From Halorientalis pallida (GTDB taxonomy: Archaea > Halobacteriota > Halobacteria > Halobacteriales > Haloarculaceae), in assembly GCF_004118325.1 (NCBI RefSeq), contig NZ_RDFA01000006.1, positions 227,623 to 291,622 on the forward strand: a stretch of DNA of 64,000 bases. Direction: 5' to 3'. The position numbers were made by a program, and so were the translations under genes. Below are positions 57,277-64,000 of this stretch, piece after piece (position 1 is the stretch's first letter; each line of letters begins with the position of its first letter). The notes under the pieces were generated by a model. The model was not told the origin of the DNA. It did no database searches and saw only the letters and a program-made list of their open reading frames with translations.

Positions 57277-58398
57277 ATGGGAGACGATGACACACACTTC
57301 GGGGGAGCACAGATACAGCGACGCGACGTGTTGCGGACGGGGGCGACGGTCGCCGGGGGTGTCGGCGTGCTCGGTGCGTCGGGCGTCGGCCAGTCGGTCG
57401 GTGGATCGGCCGCCGGAGCGGGCGAGACGTACCGGTTCCTGTGGCAGAATCTGTGGTTGCTCAACGGGATCGTGGGCAACGACACGGACATCGCGAAACC
57501 GGCACTGCAGGAACGAGCCAGCGAATTCGGGGATCGTCTCGCCGGGAGCGACATCGACGTGGCCGCGCTCTGTGAGGTCTTTTCCTCGGAACAGCGCGAG
57601 ACGATCCGGGAGCCAGTCGAGCGGGCGGTCGACTACGAGATCGGGCCGCCAGCCGAGTTCGAGAAGTCGAGCGGGCTGTACACGCTCGCGCTCGGTGGTC
57701 CCGAAATCGTCGCGATGGAGCGCACGGAGTTCGACGCGGACGGCTACGAGCCACGCGACGCCGACGCGTGGGCCAAGAAGGGCGTCCTGTACACGCGGCT
57801 GGACTTCGGAGCGGGGCAGGTCGACCTGTTCACGACGCACCTGCTGGCGGGCGGGGGCATCCCGTACGTCGACCTGAACCCGTTCTCGGACCCGCCGACG
57901 CCAGCCGAGTACCGGGCCGACCAGCTCGCGGAACTCCGAGCGTTCGTCCAGTCGGTCGAGGCCGACCACGACCCGGACAATCGCGTCCCGACCGTCGTCG
58001 CGGGCGATTTCAACGTCGGGGCCGGCGGCGGCGAGTACGGGAAACTCACCGCGGTCCGGGACGACCTCGGCCTCGCGGACGCCTGGCTCGGGTACGCCGG
58101 AGGGCCAGGGGGGACGAACCGCACCGCCATCACCGACGGCTGTGCGTTCGAGCCGGCCGAGAGTCCGCCCTCCTACTGCGACGGGGGTGCGGGCGGCGAC
58201 CGCATCGACTACGTGTTCGTCGAGCCGACTCGGCCGAGTCACGCCTCTCGGCTGTCGATCGAGGCCATCAAACGGCGGGTGTTCTGTCGGCAACTCGCAC
58301 CGCCGGACCAGTTCTACGCCGACGACGCCGAGGAACGGCCGAACTACCTGACCGACCACGTCGGGCTCGAACTCGACTGGACGCTCACGCCGCGGTGA
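57277..58398 (+). CDS. Tat-exported endonuclease/exonuclease/phosphatase (EEP) superfamily protein
   Basis: A 373-residue protein with a twin-arginine signal (QRRDVLRTGATVAGGVGVLG, residues ~15-34). The EEP catalytic core shows WQNLWLLNG (first strand), ALCEVFSSEQRE (Glu metal ligand), TTHLLAGGGIPY, VVAGDFNVG (D-x-N) and TDHVGLELDWTL (terminal D-H). Members are Mg-dependent phosphodiesterases: sphingomyelinase-like enzymes or extracellular nucleases. The ATG at 57277 places the Tat motif near the N-terminus; a TATA box at 57208-57215 implies a leader of ~35-40 bases. Confidence 0.85.
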   Translation: MGDDDTHFGGAQIQRRDVLRTGATVAGGVGVLGASGVGQSVGGSAAGAGETYRFLWQNLWLLNGIVGNDTDIAKPALQERASEFGDRLAGSDIDVAALCEVFSSEQRETIREPVERAVDYEIGPPAEFEKSSGLYTLALGGPEIVAMERTEFDADGYEPRDADAWAKKGVLYTRLDFGAGQVDLFTTHLLAGGGIPYVDLNPFSDPPTPAEYRADQLAELRAFVQSVEADHDPDNRVPTVVAGDFNVGAGGGEYGKLTAVRDDLGLADAWLGYAGGPGGTNRTAITDGCAFEPAESPPSYCDGGAGGDRIDYVFVEPTRPSHASRLSIEAIKRRVFCRQLAPPDQFYADDAEERPNYLTDHVGLELDWTLTPR

Positions 58399-58442
58399 TC
58401 GCGACCCGAGGAGACTTGTTCCTCGGGCGACCAGCCCTGGGT

Positions 58443-58841
58443 ATGCAGCGGCCGTCCGTCGTCAGTGGGACCGGTCCGGCACGCGCTGTACCTGTCATCG
58501 TGTACGCGGCGGTCGTGCTGGTGGCCTCGGTCGCGGATCCGCCTGCCGGCGGGCTGACACCGGCCGGGCCGCTCGGCCTCGTCGGCGTGGACAAGTGGTT
58601 GCACGCCGTGGGGTACGCGACGCTGACACTGCTGGTCGCGTACGCGCTGTCGGGGGCCACGAAGCGCTGGCCCGCGGTCGCCGTTGCTGTCGCGGCGATA
58701 TACGGTGCCGGGATCGAAGTCGTCCAGTCGGTCCTGCCGTTCCGTTCGTTCGACGTGCTGGACGTGCTGGCGAATACGTTGGGCGCGCTCCTGGTCGGAA
58801 TCGTCGTCTCAGTGGTGTCGCGCCGTTCTGAAGCGGCCTGA
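58443..58841 (+). CDS. VanZ-like family membrane protein
   Basis: A 132-residue protein with four hydrophobic segments. GVDKWLHAVGYATLTLLVAYAL (K-x-x-H-x-x-x-Y) and GIEVVQSVLPFRSFDVLDVLANTLGALLG-like sequence (E-x-x-Q ... R-x-x-D-x-x-D-x-x-x-N) are the conserved VanZ-family residues. Function is unknown in archaea; homologues occur near cell-envelope genes. It lies 44 bases after the EEP gene on the same strand and may be co-transcribed. Confidence 0.85.
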   Translation: MQRPSVVSGTGPARAVPVIVYAAVVLVASVADPPAGGLTPAGPLGLVGVDKWLHAVGYATLTLLVAYALSGATKRWPAVAVAVAAIYGAGIEVVQSVLPFRSFDVLDVLANTLGALLVGIVVSVVSRRSEAA

Positions 58842-58861
58842 GGCCGAAGAGCGGGACAGGA

Positions 58862-59614
58862 CTAGAGGCCGAGGTAGACTTCCATCAGTTCGTTCTCGTC
58901 CGAGAGTTCGTCCGGCGAGCCGTCGAAGGCGAGTTCACCCGCGACGAGGATGTTGACGTGATCGGCCAGGCGGAGAGCTGCCTTCACGTTCTGCTCGATG
59001 AGGACGATACGTGCCCCGCGGTCGACCAGTCGTTCGACGAGTTCGAAGGCGTCTTCGACGAGCGCCGGCGAGAGTCCCGCACTCGGTTCGTCGAGCAGGA
59101 ACGTGTCCGCACCCGTCATCATCGCTCGACCGAGACTCACCATCATCTGCTGTCCGCCCGACAGTGACGACGCTCTGTCGCCCAGTTTGTCTTCGAGCGC
59201 CGGGAACGCGTCGAGGACCGCCTCGCGGCGACGCCGATACGCGTCCGCATCCGAGACGGTGAACCCACCGACGCGGAGGTTCTCCTCGACCGTGAGTGTC
59301 CCGAAGACGCCGCCGCCCTGTGGAACCGTCGCGATCCCCTCGCGGACGATCTCGTCCGGTTTGGCGTTCGAGAGGTCCACGTCGCCGTAGGTGATCGTCC
59401 CGTCCCAGATCGGGACGCTGCCGTTGAGCGTCTTCAGCAGCGTCGACTTCCCGCTGCCGTTGGGCCCGAACAGACAGGTGATCCCTTCGTGTGACTGGAT
59501 ATCCACGTCGTGGATGACCTCGTGGTCGCCGTAGCCCGTCACGATGCCGTCCGCCCTGAGGACCGGTGGGTCCGAGTCGCCTCTCCTCGTCTGTCGTGGC
59601 GTGTCGGCGCTCAT
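58862..59614 (-). CDS. livF: branched-chain amino acid ABC transporter ATP-binding protein LivF
   Basis: A 250-residue ATPase. Walker A is GPNGSGKST, the signature is LSGGQQMMVS, and Walker B is FLLDEPSAGLSP, which is typical of LivF. The ending ELMEVYLGL is also characteristic (E-x-Y-L-G). The start at 59614 overlaps the livG stop by four bases (ATGA); the much longer upstream open frame is a shadow of livG. Last gene of the importer operon. Confidence 0.95.
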   Translation of the reverse strand: MSADTPRQTRRGDSDPPVLRADGIVTGYGDHEVIHDVDIQSHEGITCLFGPNGSGKSTLLKTLNGSVPIWDGTITYGDVDLSNAKPDEIVREGIATVPQGGGVFGTLTVEENLRVGGFTVSDADAYRRRREAVLDAFPALEDKLGDRASSLSGGQQMMVSLGRAMMTGADTFLLDEPSAGLSPALVEDAFELVERLVDRGARIVLIEQNVKAALRLADHVNILVAGELAFDGSPDELSDENELMEVYLGL

Positions 59615-60342
59615 ATCGGCACCTCGTCCTCGTCGGCCGAGCCGAGATAGGCCTCGCGAACGCGGTCGTCCGTGCTGACCTCGTCGAAGGTCCCCTGGAC
59701 GATGTGCTGGCCCTGATCGAGTACCGACACGGTGTCGACGATCTGTTTGAGGACGTCCATGTCGTGTTCGATGATCAGGAACGTCGTCCCATCGTCGTTG
59801 AGGTCCCGCAGATGGTCGAGGATGCGATCGGCCAGCGCGGGGTTGACGCCGGCGGTCGGCTCGTCGAGCAGGATACACGCCGGATCGAGCATCAGCACGC
59901 GACCCAGCCCGAGCAACTTCTTCTGACCGCCGCTCATCCCACTGGCGTCGTCGTCGGCGATGTGGTCGATGTCGAGGAACTCGAGGATCTCCTGTGCCCG
60001 CTCGTGTTCGTCGACGGATTTTGGCGTCTGGACCGCCAGCATGTTCTGCCGGACAGTCATGTTGCCGAACGGCGCGGCGATCTGGAAGGTCCGACCGATT
60101 CCCTGGCGGGCGATCCGGTGGGAGTCCCAGCCGGTGATGTCGGTTCCCTCGAAGGTAACGGTGCCCGCGTCGGGCGTGTAGAAGCCCGTGAGCGAGTTGA
60201 AAAACGTCGTCTTCCCGCTCCCGTTCGGGCCGATGATCCCGCGGATCTCGCCGCGGTCGACGCCGAGCGTAATCCCGTCGTTCGCGGTCAGTGCGCCGAA
60301 CCGTTTCGTCAGCCCGTCGGTCTGGAGTAGTGTCTCGGACAT
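59611..60342 (-). CDS. livG: branched-chain amino acid ABC transporter ATP-binding protein LivG
   Basis: A 243-residue ATPase. Walker A is GPNGSGKTTFFN, the signature is MSGGQKKLLG, and Walker B is CILLDEPTAGVNP, the LivG form. It ends REAYLGSADEDEVPI. It lies two bases after the livM stop and overlaps livF. Confidence 0.95.
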   Translation of the reverse strand: MSETLLQTDGLTKRFGALTANDGITLGVDRGEIRGIIGPNGSGKTTFFNSLTGFYTPDAGTVTFEGTDITGWDSHRIARQGIGRTFQIAAPFGNMTVRQNMLAVQTPKSVDEHERAQEILEFLDIDHIADDDASGMSGGQKKLLGLGRVLMLDPACILLDEPTAGVNPALADRILDHLRDLNDDGTTFLIIEHDMDVLKQIVDTVSVLDQGQHIVQGTFDEVSTDDRVREAYLGSADEDEVPI

Positions 60343-60344
60343 GC

Positions 60345-61397
60345 TTACAGGATGTTGAACTTCTCGGCGAGTTCGCGCAGGTTACGTTTGACGTCCTCGC
60401 GGCCGACCTCACCGCGGAGGATGCCGACGACGCCACTGGGGGCGAACAGGACGATACCCATGATGAGCACCCCGATCAGGGGCAGGTACAGCGTCGTCTG
60501 CCCCAGGAACAGCGAGGTCATGCGATTGAGCAGGAAGATCAACACGCCGCCGATGATGGGGCCACCGATGGTGCCCAGTCCGCCCAGCAACGCCATGATG
60601 ATCATCTGGTCGGTGATGATCGGCGCGAGCACGTCGTTGGGGTGGACGAACGTGATGTAGTACGCGTTGGCACTCCCGAACAGCGCCGCGATGGCACAGG
60701 AGAGGACGTACACGCGACGCTTGATCTTCGTGGCGTCGATGCCCAGCGACTGGGCGGCGTCCTCGTGGTCTCGGATGGCTTTCACCCGGAACCCGAACTC
60801 GCTGTGCTCGAAGAGCCAGTACGCGAGCGCGATGGTCCCGAGGGTCAACACCAGCATCAGGTAGTAGAAGAACATCTCGTCGGGCCATCCCACCAGCGGG
60901 ATCCCGGCCGTCCCCGGGCCAGTCGGGATGGTCATGCCGTACGTCCCGCCAGTAATCTCGATGATGAGCGCGAGTTCCTTGATCGCTTCCGCGAACGCCC
61001 AGGTGGCGATGGCGAAGTAGGCTCCCGAGAGTCGGAGTGTCGGGACGCCGACGGCGTAGGCCAACACCGCGCAGAACACGCCCGCAATCAGCAGGCCGGC
61101 GACGAACGGCAGTTCGAGTTCCGTCATGACGATCCCGGTGACGAACGCGCCGGCGCCGAAGTACGCGCCGTGGCCAAAGTCCAGGTAGCCGGCGTAGCCG
61201 CCGATCATGTTCCACGACTGGGCCAGGCCGACCCACAGCAGGACGCCCAGCGCGATGCGCGTCCAGAACGTGTTCAACGCGAGCGGCAACACCGTCAGAA
61301 ACAGCGTTCCGGCGGCGAACAGCCAGAGATGTGCGTCGTCGCGGTCGAGGAGCGCCTGAATGCGGTTTCGGATCGACAGGTCGTTTTCTGCCCCCAC
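60345..61397 (-). CDS. livM: branched-chain amino acid ABC transporter permease LivM
   Basis: A 350-residue permease with about nine hydrophobic segments. SWNMIGGYAGYLDFGHGAYFGAGAF is the LivM/LivH N-terminal signature, and the cytosolic EAA-like loop is FRVKAIRDHEDAAQSLGIDATKIK. It follows livH by one base. Confidence 0.94.
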   Translation of the reverse strand: MGAENDLSIRNRIQALLDRDDAHLWLFAAGTLFLTVLPLALNTFWTRIALGVLLWVGLAQSWNMIGGYAGYLDFGHGAYFGAGAFVTGIVMTELELPFVAGLLIAGVFCAVLAYAVGVPTLRLSGAYFAIATWAFAEAIKELALIIEITGGTYGMTIPTGPGTAGIPLVGWPDEMFFYYLMLVLTLGTIALAYWLFEHSEFGFRVKAIRDHEDAAQSLGIDATKIKRRVYVLSCAIAALFGSANAYYITFVHPNDVLAPIITDQMIIMALLGGLGTIGGPIIGGVLIFLLNRMTSLFLGQTTLYLPLIGVLIMGIVLFAPSGVVGILRGEVGREDVKRNLRELAEKFNIL

Positions 61398-61398
61398 G

Positions 61399-62289
61399 TC
61401 AACTCACCTCTCCCTTGCCGAGGAGTCCTTCGGGTCGGACCAGAAGGAGCACGTAGATCATCCCGAACAGGACGAAAAACACCAGTTCGCCGCCGATGTA
61501 GACGGCGGTCAGTGACTGGGCCAGTCCGAGGACGAGTCCGCTGATAATGATTCCGGGCAGGTAACCGAGTCCTGCCAGCACGATCATGAAGAACGCGAAG
61601 GCGGTGTACTGCAGGCCCATGCCCGGGCCCGCCGAGTAGATGAGGCCGATGAAGACTCCGCCGGTCGCCGTCAGACCGGCGTAGACGCCGTAGGCGATCG
61701 ACTGATAGCGGTTGATGTTGACGCCCATCAGGCGGGCGATGTCGCGGTCTTCGGCGATGGCCCGGATAGCCGTCCCACCGGTCGTTCGGTAGAGGTAGTA
61801 CATGAACGCGACGAGTGCGAGGACGCCCACGACGGCCGTGACGACGCGGACTTCCGGGAAGGTCCCGATCCCTGTGACGTCGATGCCGCCCTCCAGCGTC
61901 TTCGTCGGGACGGCGCGCGTGTTCGGACCGAAGATTGTCAACACGGACCCGCGCATGAATATCGCCAGCCCGAACGTGAACACGAGCCCCATCAACAACG
62001 GCATCGGTCGGTCGCCGGTCGTCACGTGGTGCAAGAACGGCTGGACGATCATGCCCACGAGGAAGAAGGCCACGAAGGCGAGGGGGACGACGAACAGGCC
62101 CTCACCACCGACCACCGGTGCCACGATGGCGCCCATGAACGCCCCGAGCATCACGTACTCACCGACCGCGAAGTCGATAATCTCGAGGACGCCGAATACG
62201 AGCGCGAAGCCGACCCCGACGGTCACGTAGATACCGCCCAGCAGCAAGCCGTTCACGATCGACTGTCCGAGGAGTTCTGTGCTGACCAT
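61399..62289 (-). CDS. livH: branched-chain amino acid ABC transporter permease LivH
   Basis: A 296-residue permease with about eight hydrophobic segments: INGLLLGGIYVTVGVGFALV at the start, and the coupling loop GTAIRAIAEDRDIARLMGVN. Second gene of the operon, six bases after the binding-protein stop. It ends LLVRPEGLLGKGEVS, a typical LivH tail. Confidence 0.94.
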   Translation of the reverse strand: MVSTELLGQSIVNGLLLGGIYVTVGVGFALVFGVLEIIDFAVGEYVMLGAFMGAIVAPVVGGEGLFVVPLAFVAFFLVGMIVQPFLHHVTTGDRPMPLLMGLVFTFGLAIFMRGSVLTIFGPNTRAVPTKTLEGGIDVTGIGTFPEVRVVTAVVGVLALVAFMYYLYRTTGGTAIRAIAEDRDIARLMGVNINRYQSIAYGVYAGLTATGGVFIGLIYSAGPGMGLQYTAFAFFMIVLAGLGYLPGIIISGLVLGLAQSLTAVYIGGELVFFVLFGMIYVLLLVRPEGLLGKGEVS

Positions 62290-62295
62290 CTTCGG

Positions 62296-63570
62296 TCACT
62301 CCTCGACGGGATAGTTGGCGGGCGACGCCGAGTCCGCCGACCCGACGACCACCGCCTTGTTGTCGTCCTGCAACTGGATCGGCAGAGGACTGGTCGAGGT
62401 GTTGTTGTGGTAGAACTCGCCTTCCTTGTCGAAGGTAACGTCCCCGTAGAAGGTCTCGACGGAGGCTCCTTCGATGATCTCGACGAGTTTGCTCTTCTGT
62501 GTGTCCGAGAGCGGCGGTGCCGCGCCCAGTTCTTCGAGCGCCTGCTGGTAGACGACACCCGCCGCACTCGACGCGGCCTGGGTGTAGTCCGGGTCGCTGT
62601 CGTACTCGGCCCGGGCCGCCTCGGCGTAGTCGGCGGCGGAGCCGAACAGTTTCCCACCGCTCCGTTCGAGGTCGGGCATCCAGACGGTCGCTCCGAACGT
62701 CCCCCGGGCACCGTCGCCGAGTCCCTCCTTGAAACTGGACGTGTTCACACCGTAGTGATTGAAGAAGCCGTCCGGGTCGTAGTTCAGCTGATCGGCCGCC
62801 TTCAGGAGGCTCACGTGACTCCCGATGTGCCCACCGTGGAAGTGGAGGTCGGGATCCTGGCTCTTGGCGCTACTGACGACGTTCGTCCAGTCCGTGTCCG
62901 ACGGGTTCAGGTCGTAGGCCAGTACCTCGACGCCCTTGTTCTCGGCGGCGTCGCGCATCGCGCTCGCCGTCGCCTTCGAGAACGGCCCATTGACACCACT
63001 GACGTAGACTGACTCCGCAGCGGGATCCAGCGACAGAATCTCCTCGGCCGCCCGCTGCGCGATGAGCGTCACCGTCGGGACCGTCCCGAACGTATGCTTG
63101 AACTGCTGTTCCCAGATGCGTGGCGACTCCGCGCTCCCCGAAATGTGAGGCGTCCGGTTTTTCTCCATGATCGGGGCCACGGCCAGCGTGACGTTGCTGG
63201 AGTACGGGCCCAGGACGGCGTCGACCCGCTCACTGGAGATCATCCGCGAGGCCGCGTCTGCACCGGTACTCGGATCGGACTTCGCGTCAGCGTAGGAGAG
63301 TTCGACCTCGTAGCTGCTCCCGTCGATGTCGATGCCGCCGTTCTCGTTGACCGTCTTCTTCCAGAGGTCGTACCCGCGCCGGGTAACCTCACCACCGAAT
63401 CGAAGATCGCCCGAGAGCGACGTCACGACGCCGAACTTGAACTTGTCGCCACCTCTGTCGGAACCGCCACCCACACAGCCGGCCACGCCCGCAACACCCA
63501 CCGTACCCGCAAGGCCAGCCGCTTTCATGAACTGTCGTCGATTTTTTACTGTCTTGATGTTCTCTCGCAT
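62296..63570 (-). CDS. ABC transporter substrate-binding protein (LivK/ANF-receptor type)
   Basis: A 424-residue periplasmic-binding-protein-like receptor, exported by Tat and lipid-anchored: NRRQFMKAAGLAGTVGVAGV, then lipobox AGC with Cys32. The ligand-binding lobes show FGVVTSLSGDLRFGGEVTRRG and RVDAVLGPYSSNVTLAVAPI, typical of type I (Leu/Ile/Val, amide, aromatic acid) receptors. The ATG at 63570 fits the TATA box at 63597-63604; an ATG seven codons upstream is less likely. The ligand cannot be read from sequence. Confidence 0.92.
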   Translation of the reverse strand: MRENIKTVKNRRQFMKAAGLAGTVGVAGVAGCVGGGSDRGGDKFKFGVVTSLSGDLRFGGEVTRRGYDLWKKTVNENGGIDIDGSSYEVELSYADAKSDPSTGADAASRMISSERVDAVLGPYSSNVTLAVAPIMEKNRTPHISGSAESPRIWEQQFKHTFGTVPTVTLIAQRAAEEILSLDPAAESVYVSGVNGPFSKATASAMRDAAENKGVEVLAYDLNPSDTDWTNVVSSAKSQDPDLHFHGGHIGSHVSLLKAADQLNYDPDGFFNHYGVNTSSFKEGLGDGARGTFGATVWMPDLERSGGKLFGSAADYAEAARAEYDSDPDYTQAASSAAGVVYQQALEELGAAPPLSDTQKSKLVEIIEGASVETFYGDVTFDKEGEFYHNNTSTSPLPIQLQDDNKAVVVGSADSASPANYPVEE

Positions 63571-63596
63571 GCCTGCCACCCTCTTTTGCATCTCTC

Positions 63597-63604
63597 TATA
63601 TAAT
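63597..63604 (-). promoter_or_regulatory. TATA box for the Liv-type importer operon
   Basis: The minus strand reads ATTATATA, about 27-34 bases before the ATG at 63570. Confidence 0.6.
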
Positions 63605-63844
63605 ACTTTTGAAAATTTGGACTATGTTCAGGATTTAGTTGTAATATAGGACTACAAACAACCCCATTTGCGTCCTGACAACTCGATTAATAACGAACCG
63701 AGGGGAACGAGTTGGACACACGTTCAGCCACGCACGGGTCGACCAACTTGGGACGGCGTTCACTCACGCGGCCGCGTCGAGCGGAAGCCGTCGACAAGGT
63801 TGGATAGAGTACGAGATAAAGACAAAAATATGGATCAGTTCCGA

Positions 63845-63853
63845 AATATTATT
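63845..63853 (+). promoter_or_regulatory. TATA-like box for the acyl-CoA dehydrogenase
   Basis: AATATTATT is about 27-35 bases before the ATG at 63880, which supports that start. Confidence 0.5.
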
Positions 63854-63879
63854 GTTATGGGCGTCTATCGTTCGAACCA

Positions 63880-64000
63880 ATGTTCGATTACTACGGCGTG
63901 GAAGCCGACCTGTCCGAAGAAGAGCGGATGATCCAGGAGTCCGCTCGCGAGTTCGTCGACGAGAAAGTGCGGCCCGACATCGGCGAGCACTGGATCGAGG
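63880..64000 (+). CDS. acyl-CoA dehydrogenase (N-terminal part only)
   Basis: The first 40 codons, cut by the window end: MFDYYGVEADLSEEERMIQE, then SAREFVDEKVRPDIGEHWIE. This is the helical N-terminus of acyl-CoA dehydrogenases, with the pattern of glutaryl-CoA-dehydrogenase-like members (L-x-x-E-E-R-x-I-x-x-x-A-R-x-F). The flavin and catalytic Glu lie outside the window. It is divergent from the Liv-type importer, which suggests uptake and oxidation of the same acid, an inference. Confidence 0.8.
   Translation, partial: MFDYYGVEADLSEEERMIQESAREFVDEKVRPDIGEHWIE

Larger units (their letters stand above)
63571..63879. other. 309-base divergent intergenic region
   Basis: This gap between the binding-protein gene and the acyl-CoA dehydrogenase holds both promoters (63597-63604 minus, 63845-63853 plus), AT-rich flanks near 63600-63650 and a GC-rich middle (63700-63800). 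I see no convincing gene, RNA or repeat in it. Confidence 0.6.

Noticed and set aside
58862..60436. Long minus-strand open frame extending LivF to 524 residues
   Set aside because: The extra 274 residues are a shadow of LivG in another frame; LivF begins at 59614.
1..64000. CRISPR array, insertion sequence or complete provirus
   Set aside because: No regularly spaced repeats, transposase, integrase or capsid-like genes were seen; only a tRNA 3' repeat hints at past integration.

Overview
The window reads as chromosome of a halophilic archaeon (class Halobacteria). The proteins are very acidic, codons are strongly G/C-ended, many genes have a TATA-like box about 25-30 bases before the start codon (leaderless transcripts), and there are Tat signals, TgtA plus ArcS (archaeosine), TrmY, AOR and a haloarchaeal STT3-like protein. 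The genus cannot be fixed from the sequence alone.

1-22.4 kb is a surface-polysaccharide / glycoprotein glycan locus. It starts with an NDP-sugar epimerase and a tightly overlapping operon: sugar formyltransferase, NodB-like deacetylase, hexapeptide acetyltransferase, DegT/StrS aminotransferase, Gfo/Idh/MocA dehydrogenase. The last three look like a WbpD/WbpE/WbpB set for a 2,3-diamino-uronate. Next come three alkaline-phosphatase-superfamily (sulfatase-like) proteins, the decayed tail of a fourth, two methyltransferases, three GT4 glycosyltransferases, a beta-propeller glycosidase-like protein, a Wzy/WaaL-type membrane protein, an initiating glycosylphosphotransferase and a 710-residue membrane protein.

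22.4-32 kb is an accessory stretch dense in toxin-antitoxin (TA) modules: vapBC, RelE/RHH, DUF5615/DUF433, TumE-like/HVO_A0114-like and AbrB/PIN. They are interspersed with an MFS transporter, an ABC-2 transporter, a nucleotide-sugar dehydrogenase and a metal-dependent membrane hydrolase. Three of the five toxins are broken (amber codon, amber codon, one-base frameshift), while the partner antitoxins are intact.

32-55 kb is mostly core: an STT3-like protein without WWDYG, pckA, trmY, a PKD protein and a lipoprotein sharing an AT-rich island, Nudix, phosphodiesterase, an ABC exporter, tRNA-Pro(CGG) with a repeated 3' end, a processive GT2, cupin, Nudix, tgtA-arcS, a second lipoprotein, a MoaD/ubiquitin-like operon, an epoxide-hydrolase-like enzyme and DoxX. 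A cluster of five perfect hairpins (54.97-55.16 kb) separates two convergent genes.

55-64 kb holds a tungsten-type aldehyde:ferredoxin oxidoreductase, a Tat-exported endonuclease/phosphatase-fold protein, a VanZ-like protein, a complete LivKHMGF-type ABC importer, and the start of an acyl-CoA dehydrogenase transcribed divergently from it. The importer and dehydrogenase suggest uptake and oxidation of branched-chain or other organic acids, but the substrate is inferred only from family.
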